DNA of 64,000 nt from Mycolicibacterium flavescens (GTDB lineage Bacteria > Actinomycetota > Actinomycetes > Mycobacteriales > Mycobacteriaceae), in contig NZ_MIHA01000003.1 of the NCBI RefSeq assembly GCF_001722335.1, forward strand, positions 124,001 through 188,000, given 5' to 3'. Positions within the stretch are counted from its first letter, which is position 1. Each line of letters begins with the position of its first letter. Positions 17,844 to 26,035 of the stretch are shown one piece after another. A program made the translations under genes and the position numbers. The notes below the pieces were generated by a model that made no database searches, had not been told where the DNA came from, and was given only the letters and a program-made list of their open reading frames with translations.

Positions 17844-18375
17844 TCGTCGTATCGCGGGGCTGGCCGTCATACTCGCCGCCGCGACGTCAGCTGTAGGAGG
17901 ATGCTCACCGATGTCCCCGTCCGAGCCGAACTCACCGCAGCCCGGGGGGCCCACCGCTCCGCCGCCGTCCGATGCCGAATCCCGCGCCCAGGTCGTCAAC
18001 GCGGCCAAAGATGTTGTGCGGGCCGCGAACCTGCGTGTCACGTATGCGAGCTTCCAGTGGGAGTGGTGTAACGATCAGGGCGACCCGCCGTTCCACGGCC
18101 GCGTCGACGTGGCGTTCGAGACGCCGCCCGGCCAGAGCGTCAGCCGGCAGATCGCCGACACCCTGGCCGGCCAGCCCGGCTGGGCGCCCGGGCCGCCGCC
18201 GGGCTTCCAGCCCGCGGGCGACGCGGTCCACAAGGGCGGCGTGATGGTCCTCGTCGGCCCCGGGAACTACCCCGACCGCGGCACGGTCGAGATCTACGGG
18301 GAATGCCGCAACATGAACGACCACCGCGACGACAACCAGCTCGCCGACATCACCGACGAGGTGCGCGGTGATTGA
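17827..18375 (+). CDS. Putative lipoprotein
   Basis: A 182-residue protein with a positively charged start (TTGTSRR), a hydrophobic stretch and a lipobox-like SAVGGC with the lipidated Cys at residue 26, followed by a Pro/Ser-rich linker. The mature part has two further cysteines (WEWCNDQ and YGECRN) that could pair. It overlaps the 3' end of the DUF1023 hydrolase gene by 17 bases, so the two are probably co-transcribed and may act together at the envelope. No enzymatic motif was recognised. Its 3' half lies opposite the readthrough part of the oxidase subunit IV frame. Confidence 0.75.
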   Translation: MTTGTSRRIAGLAVILAAATSAVGGCSPMSPSEPNSPQPGGPTAPPPSDAESRAQVVNAAKDVVRAANLRVTYASFQWEWCNDQGDPPFHGRVDVAFETPPGQSVSRQIADTLAGQPGWAPGPPPGFQPAGDAVHKGGVMVLVGPGNYPDRGTVEIYGECRNMNDHRDDNQLADITDEVRGD

Positions 18376-18675
18376 GTTCGCGAATCCCAAGACAGCGCTG
18401 AAGTACAGGCCCAGCAGCACCCCGAAGAGGACGACCAGCCATCCGTTCGTCGTCACCTTCAGCCACCGCGGCGCCTGCCGTACTTCCATGAAATGCCACA
18501 TCACCAGCTGGGTTTTGACCGCTGCGATCAGCAGCACGACGACGGTCACCGACGCGTCGAGATGTTCTCCCGCACCGCCGTCGCGGGCGGTCAGCCACGA
18601 CGCTACGGTCACCGCCGTCAGCAGCGCCCACACCAGGGTCAGCGGGTGGCGCAGATATGCGGTCAGCAAGATCAC
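17932..18675 (-). CDS. Cytochrome c oxidase subunit IV/NorF-like membrane protein with antisense readthrough
   Basis: The first ~105 residues (GTG start 18675; ILLTAYLRHPLTLVWALLTA to GWLVVLFGVLLGLYFSA) form the three-helix prokaryotic subunit IV/NorF family, including the typical KTQLVMWHFMEVRQAPRW. Family members end here, but this frame has no stop and continues another ~140 residues across the antisense strand of the lipoprotein gene to 17932. That tail has no domain. The native stop may have been lost, or the tail is tolerated. The start overlaps the stop of the subunit III gene (GTGA), so it is translationally coupled. Confidence 0.7.
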   Translation of the reverse strand: MILLTAYLRHPLTLVWALLTAVTVASWLTARDGGAGEHLDASVTVVVLLIAAVKTQLVMWHFMEVRQAPRWLKVTTNGWLVVLFGVLLGLYFSAVLGFANSITAHLVGDVGELVVVAVVVHVAAFPVDLDRAAVGVVPGADEDHHAALVDRVARGLEARRRPGRPAGLAGQGVGDLPADALAGRRLERHVDAAVERRVALIVTPLPLEARIRDTQVRGPHNIFGRVDDLGAGFGIGRRRSGGPPGLR

Positions 18676-19280
18676 CTCATCAGGTAGAGCAGTGCGAACA
18701 GGACGAGCCACAGCAGGTCGACCATGTGCCAGTACGTTGCGCCGGTTTCCACCAGCGACATTCGGGGCGCCGGACTGCGCAGATCACGGATCACGAAGCC
18801 CAGGATCACCAGGCCGAGCAGCACATGGCACAGGTGCATCCCCGTCATCACGTAGTAGAACATGAAGAACAGGTTCGTTCCCGGGGTTAGGCCGGCGGTG
18901 ATCTCGGGGATGTACTCGAACGCCTTGAGCGCCGGAAAGAGCGCACCGCCGGCCAGCGCCAGCCAGAACAACCGGTAGGCATCGGTGGTCTTCCCGGCCC
19001 GGGCTGCGGCGGTACCCAGCGCGACGAACAGCGAGCTGGTCAGCAGCACGACGGTGTTGACGGCACCGATGGTGAGGTTCAGCTTTGCCTGGCTGTGCAG
19101 GAATAGGTCCTGGTCCTGGCCGCGGTAGTACATGTAGACGACGAAGTAGACGCCGAAGATCAGCAGGTCGCCGATGACGAAGAACCACATGCTGGATTCG
19201 CCGGGAAGGTGACCGCCCCGGTGAGTCTTTCGCGCCGTGATGCCGGGTCCGGCGGTGGGCTGGGTGGAAACCCCGGTCAT
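18672..19280 (-). CDS. Cytochrome c oxidase subunit III family protein (NorE-like)
   Basis: A 202-residue membrane protein with five predicted transmembrane helices. It starts with GESSMWFFVIGDLLIFGVYF and contains LLTSSLFVALG, FKAFEYI-like ALKAFEYIPEI, MTGMHLCHVLLGLVILGFV and the C-terminal YWHMVDLLWLVLFALLY, all typical of subunit III/NorE. NorE-type proteins accompany nitric-oxide reductase or cytochrome oxidase assembly rather than carrying cofactors. Its ATG overlaps the stop of the upstream gene (ATGA), making it the third gene of a four-gene operon. No catalytic subunit I lies in the window. Confidence 0.85.
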   Translation of the reverse strand: MTGVSTQPTAGPGITARKTHRGGHLPGESSMWFFVIGDLLIFGVYFVVYMYYRGQDQDLFLHSQAKLNLTIGAVNTVVLLTSSLFVALGTAAARAGKTTDAYRLFWLALAGGALFPALKAFEYIPEITAGLTPGTNLFFMFYYVMTGMHLCHVLLGLVILGFVIRDLRSPAPRMSLVETGATYWHMVDLLWLVLFALLYLMR

Positions 19281-20071
19281 GCGCCGGCCTTGGCCGGAGG
19301 TTGCGCGGTAGCCGATTCCGCGGTCAGCCAAGCGTTCTCCAGCTCCTCGTCGGGCTGATTCTTGATCGCCCGGAAGATGCACGCGTACACGATCATCTGC
19401 CACGACACGTAGAGCGCCATCGCGAACCAGAACGTCATCACCCCGTTCCACGCGAACGGACCCGACTTGGCGATTCAGACCGGTGCGGCGATCAACTCGG
19501 TGACGTACTGCCACACGGTGTAGTAACCCAGCCATTTCGGCAGGATGTTGTTCTGGTCGAGGATGATCGCCAGCCCGAAGGCCATCCACATCACGCAGAA
19601 ACAGCCGAGGGAACCGATGAACGCCAGATATCCGAAGTCGAACAGCATCGCCAGGATCGCGGGGGCGTAGCCGGGGCGGAACGCGCCGAGCCCGAAGCAG
19701 AACATCGGGAACAGCATGCCGACGATGGTTCCGGTGATCGCGCCCATCATCAGCGTGAAGCGCAGCACCGGACTGACCGACATCCGCTTGATCTGGATCA
19801 GGTAGCACGCATTGGATACCGGCCCCAGCCCGAACGTCAGCGTCAGGATCACGCACGCGACAAGCAGGTTGGGGGACTGAATGAACTCGACGATCTCGGC
19901 TTGCGAACTGCTCGGCGATCGCGGCGGCATCATCCAACTCATCGGCACGAAGACCAACCCGAACAGGCTGAAGAAGATCGGGACCGACCAGAACGCCATC
20001 CACTGGTCCAGCTTCCTGGATGTGCGCCACGAGCCCCGCCGCCCGGGCGCCGGAAGCACGGTCTGGGTCAT
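19277..20071 (-). pseudogene. Polytopic membrane protein with in-frame TGA
   Basis: From ATG 20071 the frame encodes about six hydrophobic helices, beginning near FFSLFGLVFVPMSWMM and including FGLGPVSNACYLIQIKRM and AFRPGYAPAILAMLFDFGYL, and stops at TGA 19475-19477. The same frame continues without interruption (IAKSGPFAWNGVMTFWFAM to QPPAKAGA) to a second stop at 19277 that overlaps the next start by ATGA. The paralogue upstream has SGPLAWNGAVSF at the equivalent place, so the conserved C-terminal region lies beyond the TGA. A TGG (Trp) to TGA change is the simplest explanation. The function is unknown; it looks like an oxidase-associated membrane subunit. Confidence 0.75.
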
Positions 20072-20805
20072 ACCAGGGCCTCCCGCTCGTCGCCTTGGCG
20101 GTTGACGACGCCCACGAGGACGATGAACATCACCACGATGTAGCACGCGAAGACGCTGAGCCGCAGGGTGAATGACACCGCGCCGTTCCACGCGAGCGGA
20201 CCCGAGGTGTGCAGGATGGAGAACGCGCTGGGAACCAACAGGACCGCGGTCGCGACGTTGAAGTGCGCCACCCACCGGGGGAAGATCGGGTCCGGCCGCG
20301 CGTCGAGGTAGATGCTGGCGGCCAGACAGAGGTTCTGCATGACGATCGTGCCGACCGGGGCGATGAAGAAGAACCACGCCATGTCGTTGAGCAGGCTGAT
20401 CAGCTGGGGGTCGCGCTCGGGCCGGAACGCGGCCATCCCCCAGCAGTAGTCGGCGAGGATGAACGCCGTGAGTCCGACGCCGACGCACAGGATGTAGGCG
20501 TAGGTGAAGACGCTGCTCGAGGTGGCGGTCCGGGATATCTGCACCGCGGTCACCGCGAAAAGCGGGACCAGCGAGCACGCGATGAGATTGCACAGGATCG
20601 CGACGCCCAGAATTCCGGTGGTGTTCTCGGCGAAGAACGCCGCCACCTGCTCGGGGGTCATCGTCGGCGACAGCGGCGGGGAGAACACCGGGAACAGGAA
20701 GAACGCGAGCACGAACAGCGCCGCCGCCGGCGGCACCGTCCACAAGAGAATGCGCTGGCCCCTGGTGTTCATCGCCGTCGTTGTCTTCGCCGTCGCCGTC
20801 GTCAT
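20068..20805 (-). CDS. Polytopic membrane protein, first gene of the NorE/NorF-like operon
   Basis: A 245-residue protein with about six transmembrane helices, starting near ILLWTVPPAAALFVLAFFLF. It is a paralogue of the next gene: shared landmarks are AAFRPERDPQLISLLNDMAW versus AFRPGYAPAILAMLFDFGYL, and SGPLAWNG versus SGPFAWNG near the C-terminus. No metal-ligand pattern stands out. Its stop overlaps the next start (ATGA). The operon order (two paralogous membrane proteins, NorE-like, NorF-like) suggests a respiratory or detoxifying membrane complex. I do not recognise a named family. Confidence 0.7.
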   Translation of the reverse strand: MTTATAKTTTAMNTRGQRILLWTVPPAAALFVLAFFLFPVFSPPLSPTMTPEQVAAFFAENTTGILGVAILCNLIACSLVPLFAVTAVQISRTATSSSVFTYAYILCVGVGLTAFILADYCWGMAAFRPERDPQLISLLNDMAWFFFIAPVGTIVMQNLCLAASIYLDARPDPIFPRWVAHFNVATAVLLVPSAFSILHTSGPLAWNGAVSFTLRLSVFACYIVVMFIVLVGVVNRQGDEREALV

Positions 20806-20862
20806 CGCTTGCCCTGCCTGGTTGGATCTGCTGCCGCTCCGGTCGCCATAGGTCTAGCACAT

Positions 20863-20882
20863 TCACTGACAGATGACAGTGA
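20863..20882. promoter_or_regulatory. Inverted repeat between the membrane operon and the TetR gene
   Basis: TCACTG and CAGTGA arms are separated by 8 bases. The repeat lies about 58 bases before the operon start at 20805 and 160 before the TetR pseudogene. Size and position suit a TetR-type operator; the arms are short, so this is suggestive only. Confidence 0.4.
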
Positions 20883-21042
20883 GTCTGGGTCGGCCCGGGC
20901 GGCTCGTGGCACGGGGATCAAGTCGAATCGGCTGGCATAACCGCAGTTATCGTGTATTCGCGGGCATCTGCACGGCCTGATCAGCCGAATGGCGATCTCA
21001 TGTTTTCGGTGACACTGGTCAGCAACGGCGCCGTGCTGCACA

Positions 21043-21681
21043 ATGGGGCGCGTGCCAGAGAGTGCGACGCGCCGCGAAGCTCAGCGGCGAAACACCCGTG
21101 CGCGGCTGCTCGACGCCGCCATTGTGGAGTTCCAGCGTTCCGGCACCAGCGCGGCCGACATCAACGCCATCGTGAAGGCGGCGGGGGTCGCGCGCAGCAC
21201 TTTCTACTTTCATTTCCCCACCAAGGAACATGTGCTGCTCGAACTCATCCGACGAGACGAGATGCGCCTGGCGAACGAGCTGAGCAGGTTCCTCGACACC
21301 CGCCGCGACCTGCCCGCGGTGTTGACACGGATCGTCGAGCTGGTCCTGGAACTCGAAACCCGTTGAGGATCAGCGCTGTTTCACGACGTCATCAGTCTGT
21401 ACTTCTCGCCCACCCGGCCCGAACGGGAACAGTGGACCAACCATCCGCTTTTCGTGCTGCTCGCCGCTGAGATCGAGCGCCTGCGCGTCCGCGGCGAACT
21501 CTATGACGACGTCGACTCCTATCACAGCGCGGCGTTCTTCCTCCTCGGCGTGTACGCCCTGCTAACAACCGTCGGCGAGGCCCGGTCCGAACGCGACGTG
21601 GCGCTGCGCAAGTTCGTCACCAGCACCCTGCGCAGCCTGCTTCGTGTGCCCTCGCCCGCCCCGGCCTCCGCGGACGGGTGA
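21043..21681 (+). pseudogene. TetR-family regulator interrupted by an in-frame TGA
   Basis: From 21043 a typical TetR N-terminus is encoded: RARLLDAAIVEFQRSGTSAA, then the helix-turn-helix AIVKAAGVARSTFYFHFPTK. After ELETR a TGA at 21364-21366 ends the frame at 107 residues, but the identical frame reopens at once (GSALFHDVISLYF to PASADG) and supplies the rest of a ligand-binding domain to 21681, for 212 residues in all. CGA to TGA is a likely single change. It is divergent from the NorE/NorF-like operon, which it probably regulated. Truncated to the DNA-binding half, it is presumably non-functional or unregulated. Confidence 0.8.
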
Positions 21682-21687
21682 GGGCGC

Positions 21688-22551
21688 TCAGCGCGGAATG
21701 TCGGGCGGCGTGATCGACCGTGGTGAAAGCCTCAGCGTCCGAACGTGTTCGGCGACGTCTTGCAGCGAGGCCACCCAGACGTCGTCGTGGTCGAGCACGT
21801 ACCGCATCAGCTCACCGAGTTCGGCGGCCCGCGACGCCCGGCCGGTCAGGAACGGATGGTTGGTCAGCACCCAGCAGCCGCCCACCTTGCGCAGCGCGTC
21901 GAACTCCAGCTGCCACAGCTCCCGCGCCTTGCGTGGGCTCTCGATCAACCCGCTGCCGGAGATGTCGGGCAGGAAGCAGTACTGCTCCCAGTCGTCGAGC
22001 GCCCACTGGATCGGGATCTCGACCAGCGACTCCTGCGTGTCCGGGGTGATCGCCAACTCGTAGGGATGGTCGGCGTCCATCAGGCTCGAGTCGTACAGGA
22101 AGTCACGCTCGGCCAGCAGCGCGGGGGTGCGCCAGGACAGATCCCACATCGGGGCCCGGTACCCCACCGGCCGTACGCCGGCGACATCGGCCAGCGCGGC
22201 GAGTCCGCGGTCCAGCGCGTCGATCTCCTCCTCGAGGGTCAGCGCGGTGGGCTGCTCGTGCAGATATCCGTGATGGGCGATCTCGTGCCCCGCCGCGACG
22301 ATGCTGCGCACCGCCTCGGGGTAGCGGTCGGCGCTGTGTCCGGGCACGAAGAACGTCGACCGGATCTGGTGTTTCTCAAGCAGATCCAGAATGCGTGGGA
22401 TCCCGACCAGCGGACCGTAGGCCTGGTGGCTCATCACACTCATCCGGGCCCCGACGCTCTCGTTGCCCCACAGGATCGCCGATTCGGCGTCCACGTCGAA
22501 CGTGAACGCGGCCGCGGCGGTCTTGTCTTCGGGCCAGCTGAAGCGCTCCAT
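21688..22551 (-). CDS. Polysaccharide deacetylase (NodB-like) family hydrolase
   Basis: A 287-residue NodB-homology protein. The first metal/catalytic motif is FTFDVDAE, and the H-x4-H-type motif lies in GHEIAHHGYLHEQ; GYRAPMWDLSW is motif 3 and LTNHPFLTGR a late motif. Members near agmatinases often act on small C-N bonds (allantoinase- or amidase-like) rather than polysaccharide, and there is no signal peptide, so a cytosolic amidohydrolase role is likely. It shares one base with the agmatinase stop/start junction (22551), implying co-translation. It is the last gene of a minus-strand cluster. Confidence 0.85.
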   Translation of the reverse strand: MERFSWPEDKTAAAAFTFDVDAESAILWGNESVGARMSVMSHQAYGPLVGIPRILDLLEKHQIRSTFFVPGHSADRYPEAVRSIVAAGHEIAHHGYLHEQPTALTLEEEIDALDRGLAALADVAGVRPVGYRAPMWDLSWRTPALLAERDFLYDSSLMDADHPYELAITPDTQESLVEIPIQWALDDWEQYCFLPDISGSGLIESPRKARELWQLEFDALRKVGGCWVLTNHPFLTGRASRAAELGELMRYVLDHDDVWVASLQDVAEHVRTLRLSPRSITPPDIPR

Positions 22552-23516
22552 CAGCCGACCATCAGGGTGATCAGCTCGTAGGCCAGGTTCGCAGCGGCCA
22601 CGGCCGTCACCTCGGCGTGGTCAAAGGGCGGCGCCACCTCGACCACGTCGGCGCCGACGATGTTCAGCGCGCGCATCGCCCGCAGCACCGCGACCAGCTC
22701 ACGGCTGGTCATGCCGCCGATCTCGGGGGTTCCGGTGCCCGGCGCGAACGCCGGATCCAGCACGTCGATGTCGATCGACACGTACACCGGATGGTCACCG
22801 ACGCGCTCGAGCACGCGCTCGATGACGCCGTCCACGCCGATGCGGTCGATGTCGCGGCAGTGCACCACGGTGAACCCGAGTTCGGCGTCGTCTAGCAGAT
22901 CGGCCGCGTCGTAGAGCGAGCCGCGGATGCCGACGTGCGCGGAGTGCCCCTTGACGATCAGGCCCTGCTCGGACGCGCGCCGGAACGGGGTGCCGTGGGT
23001 GCAGGGAGCCCCGAAGTAGGTGTCCCACGTGTCCAGGTGAGCGTCGAAGTGCACCAACGCGACCGGGCCGTGCAGCTCGTTGACGGCCTGCAGCGCCGGC
23101 AGCGCGATGGTGTGGTCGCCGCCGAGCAGCACGAACCGCTGCTCCGGCCGGGTGACCAGGCCGAGGATGCCGTCCTTGACCTGCTCGACGGCGGCGGTGA
23201 TGTCGAACGGGTTGGCGGCGATGTCGCCGGCGTCGACGACCTGGGCGGCCGCGAACGGGGAGACGTCCAGCGCCGGGTGGTAGGGCTTGAGCAGCCGGGA
23301 GGCCTGCCGGATCGCGGCCGGTCCGAAGCGCGCCCCGGGCCGGTAGGTGACGCCGCTGTCGAACGGCACGCCGATCACCGCGACGTCATGGTCGGCGACC
23401 TCGTGGCGCTGCGGGAGCCGGGCGAACGTGCCGAACCCGGCGTAGCGCGGCACCTGCTGGGCGTCGACCTGGCCCAGCACGCCGGACTCCGCCCGCGTCC
23501 GCGGATCTTGTTGCAC
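22551..23516 (-). CDS. speB: Agmatinase/ureohydrolase family enzyme
   Basis: A 321-residue arginase-superfamily enzyme with the complete binuclear Mn site: LLGGDHTIALP, HFDAHLDTWD and SIDIDVLDPAFAPGTGTPE. The family hydrolyses guanidino compounds (agmatine, guanidinobutyrate, guanidinopropionate) to amine and urea. The GTG start at 23516 has AGGAGAG upstream. It lies between the deacetylase-like gene and two SDR genes, with a broken amino-acid permease further upstream, suggesting a guanidino- or amine-compound catabolic unit. The exact substrate is uncertain, so the speB symbol denotes the family. Confidence 0.88.
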   Translation of the reverse strand: MQQDPRTRAESGVLGQVDAQQVPRYAGFGTFARLPQRHEVADHDVAVIGVPFDSGVTYRPGARFGPAAIRQASRLLKPYHPALDVSPFAAAQVVDAGDIAANPFDITAAVEQVKDGILGLVTRPEQRFVLLGGDHTIALPALQAVNELHGPVALVHFDAHLDTWDTYFGAPCTHGTPFRRASEQGLIVKGHSAHVGIRGSLYDAADLLDDAELGFTVVHCRDIDRIGVDGVIERVLERVGDHPVYVSIDIDVLDPAFAPGTGTPEIGGMTSRELVAVLRAMRALNIVGADVVEVAPPFDHAEVTAVAAANLAYELITLMVG

Positions 23517-23534
23517 AGTGCTCTCCTCTTGCCT

Positions 23535-24299
23535 TTACGCTCTGGTGCGGGTGGATCCACCGTTACACGAGATCACCTGTCCGACAACTGCTTCCATGCT
23601 GAAGTCGGACAGCAGCTCGACCGCCGCGGCGATCTCGTCAGGCTCGCCGATGCGGCCCATCGCGATCGTTTCGGCATAGCTGCGCCGGATCTCGGCGACC
23701 GGCACTCCGGCGGCGTCGGCGTCGACCTGCAGCTGCGGGGTGTCGATGACCCCGGGCGCCACTGCGTTGACGATGATCCGCTCACGGGCCAGCTCGCGGC
23801 CCAGCGTCTTGACCAGCGAGATCAGCCCCGCCTTGGATGCCGCATAGGCGGTCGCCTCGGGCCACCCCGTCACTCCCCATTCACTGGTGATCACGACGAT
23901 GCGGCCGGCTCCGGCGTTCCGCATGTAGGGCAGCACGCTCTGCACCAGGAAGAAGGTGCCACCGAGGTTGGTATCCACCACCTTCCACCAGTCGTCGGCG
24001 TCGTGCTCGAGCAGCGGCGCCATGGTCATGTACGCGTGGTTGGCCACCAGCACATCCAGCCGGCCCGCGGAGGCGGCCACGTGCGCAGCGATGGTCTGGC
24101 ACTGCTGCGGATCCGAGACGTCGCCGGCCGCGGTCAGCCCGCCGAGCTCGGCGGCCAACGCGGTCAATGCGTCGCTGTCTTCACGGTCGTTGACCGCCAC
24201 GACCGCACCGGCTTTCGCGAGTCGCCGCGCGTGTGCGGCGCCCATGCCCTGGGCCGCACCGGTCACGAGCGCGACCCGACCGTGCAGATCGGTACTCAT
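23535..24299 (-). CDS. SDR family oxidoreductase
   Basis: A 254-residue classical SDR: GAAQGMG cofactor motif, VANHAYM in place of NNAG, catalytic Ser in VITSEWG and YAASK. The C-terminus GQVISCNGGS is typical of FabG-like members. The start (MSTDLHGRV, 24299) overlaps the stop of the next upstream SDR by ATGA. Two adjacent coupled SDRs suggest sequential oxidation of an alcohol or amino-alcohol, or a hetero-oligomer. The substrate is unknown. Confidence 0.87.
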   Translation of the reverse strand: MSTDLHGRVALVTGAAQGMGAAHARRLAKAGAVVAVNDREDSDALTALAAELGGLTAAGDVSDPQQCQTIAAHVAASAGRLDVLVANHAYMTMAPLLEHDADDWWKVVDTNLGGTFFLVQSVLPYMRNAGAGRIVVITSEWGVTGWPEATAYAASKAGLISLVKTLGRELARERIIVNAVAPGVIDTPQLQVDADAAGVPVAEIRRSYAETIAMGRIGEPDEIAAAVELLSDFSMEAVVGQVISCNGGSTRTRA

Positions 24300-24988
24300 A
24301 TCACCGCTCCCGAGTTCACGTTGACGACGTCCCCGGTGCTGAACGTCGCTTCGCAGACCAGGTATTCGACACAGCGGGCCACCTCGGCCGGTGTGGTGAG
24401 GCGCCGCAGTGGCAGGGTCTGCAGGTATTCCGGTGCGCGCCACGGTGAGTCGGCGGCCAGCAGCGGGGTGTCGGTGGGGCCTGGTGCGACCGCGTTGATC
24501 CGCACCCCCGTGTCGGCGACTTCGGCGGCCAGGCTGCGCACCAGGCCGAGGATCGCGCCCTTGGCGGCCGCGTAATGAGCGTCCTCGTCACCGCCACCCA
24601 CGGCGAGCTCACTGGCCACCGCGACCAGCGACCCGCGCGCCGCGCGCAGGTCCGGCAGCGTGGCCCGGGCGACGTTGACCAGCCCGCCCAGGTGCACGCG
24701 CAGCATCCGTCGCCACGCATCCACGCTGATCTCCGACACCGGCGCCATCTCGTAGTAGCCCGCCGAGGTCACCACGGCGCTCACCGGACCCAGCCGCTCG
24801 CGGAGCTGTCCCACCGCACGCGTCACCGCGCCGGCGTCGGAAACGTCAGTGGCGACGGCATTTTCGGCGGCCCCCGGGTTGAGGTCCAGGCACCCGACCG
24901 TGTAGCCGCGCGCGGTCAGCGCCTCGACCACCGCGGCGCCGATCCCGCTGGCGCCGCCGGTGACCAGCGCGACCGGTTGCTCACTCAT
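24296..24988 (-). CDS. SDR family oxidoreductase
   Basis: A 230-residue SDR with GGASGIG, TSAGYYE at the NNAG position, and YAAAK. It ends with the SDR signature GDVVNVNSGAVI. I chose ATG 24988 (MSEQPVALV), which overlaps the stop of the permease remnant upstream by 8 bases; the longer frame would run into that gene. It is coupled by ATGA to the next SDR, forming a tandem pair behind a decayed transporter. No substrate can be assigned. Confidence 0.85.
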   Translation of the reverse strand: MSEQPVALVTGGASGIGAAVVEALTARGYTVGCLDLNPGAAENAVATDVSDAGAVTRAVGQLRERLGPVSAVVTSAGYYEMAPVSEISVDAWRRMLRVHLGGLVNVARATLPDLRAARGSLVAVASELAVGGGDEDAHYAAAKGAILGLVRSLAAEVADTGVRINAVAPGPTDTPLLAADSPWRAPEYLQTLPLRRLTTPAEVARCVEYLVCEATFSTGDVVNVNSGAVI

Positions 24989-25867
24989 TCGCCAGTACCG
25001 GTTCGTCCTCGTCCTCGTCCTCGTCACGCGGAGCGGTGATCCTCGACTTCACCGTGGCATACAGCACCGCACCGATGATCCCGAGCACCACGATGCCGAT
25101 CCACACCGACCAGTCCAGGTAGCGCTGCTCGAACGCGACACGGGGCCAGGCGATGTTGACGAACTGCAGCACCGCCCACACCACGGCCACCACCGCCACG
25201 GGCAGCGTCCACGCGCGCAGTGAGAACGCCCCGGCCGTCCAGCCCTTGCGCAGCAGCACCACCAGGAAGCCGATCAGCGGGAACAGGAACGCGAGGTAGA
25301 AGCCGCCCGCGGTGAAGTTCACCATCAGCGAGTAGTGTCGCCGTCGACGATGCTCAGCAGAAACAGACCGGCGCCGATCGCAGTCGTCACCAGGATCGCC
25401 ACCACCGGGATACGGGCCTTGCCTCGCAGCTGCACCAGGGTGCCGGCCGCCGGCAGCGCACCGTCGCGGGCGTAGGCCCAGATGACCCGCGACGCCGAGG
25501 TCTGCAGCGCCAAGAAGCTGGCCAGGAACCCGATCACGAACATCACCTGGACCGGCTTGGCGATGCCGGCGCCCAGCGCGTCGGTCAGCGTCTCGTACAC
25601 CGGGTCACTGACCGCGCCCTCGGCCACCGCATCCAGATCGGGGATGGCCAGAATGATCGCCAGGCTCGAGTAGCCCACCACCAGCGCGATGAAAACCAGC
25701 GAGAACAGCACGGCCTTGGGCAGGTCCCGCTTCGGGTTGTGCACCTCTTCGGCGATGGAACCGGCGCTCTCGAAGCCGACGAACGACCAGCCGATGAACG
25801 CGACCGCGAGCAGGAACGGCCCACCGAGGTAGGACCACAGATCCACATCGGCGCCGCCGCCTTCAAA
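24981..25867 (-). pseudogene. Amino-acid permease (APC family), truncated and frameshifted
   Basis: The C-terminal half of an APC-superfamily transporter. FEGGGADVDLWSYLGGPFLL, AFIGWSFVGFESAGSIAEEV and NPKRDLPKAVLFSLVFIALV are the signature central helices; later helices run to FLLSIVDGDTT. There the frame ends at TGA 25325-25327, while the last helices (NFTAGGFYLAFLFPLIGFLV to DEDEPVLANE) follow in another frame, ending at 24981. A one-base loss near 25330 explains this. The N-terminal helices are missing: at 25868 the sequence switches to an unrelated oxidoreductase start. The transporter is therefore broken twice. Confidence 0.8.
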
Positions 25868-25944
25868 CGCTCCTCCAGCGCGACGGCGAGTTCGTCGGGC
25901 CGCAGTCCCTCGTCGGTGGCGAACGTGCAGACCCCGAACCTCAT
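25868..25944 (-). pseudogene. N-terminal stub of an LLM-class F420-dependent oxidoreductase
   Basis: ATG 25944 begins MRFGVCTFATDEGLRPDELA followed by VALEER, the typical first strand and helix of a luciferase-like (LLM class) F420-dependent enzyme. After about 26 codons the sequence passes directly into the middle of the permease gene. It is one side of a deletion junction. Confidence 0.6.
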
Positions 25945-26035
25945 GCCTTCAGCGTTTCGGATCCACGCCGGCGCGGACAGTGTCGGCTGATCCCGGGACT
26001 GCCACCACCAGGCTGGCCCGGCCTACAGTCGAAGG

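Noticed and set aside
19475..21366. In-frame TGA codons as selenocysteine or recoding sites
   Set aside because: The expected residues are Trp and Arg, not Cys, and I saw no selenocysteine-insertion structure; point mutation is simpler.
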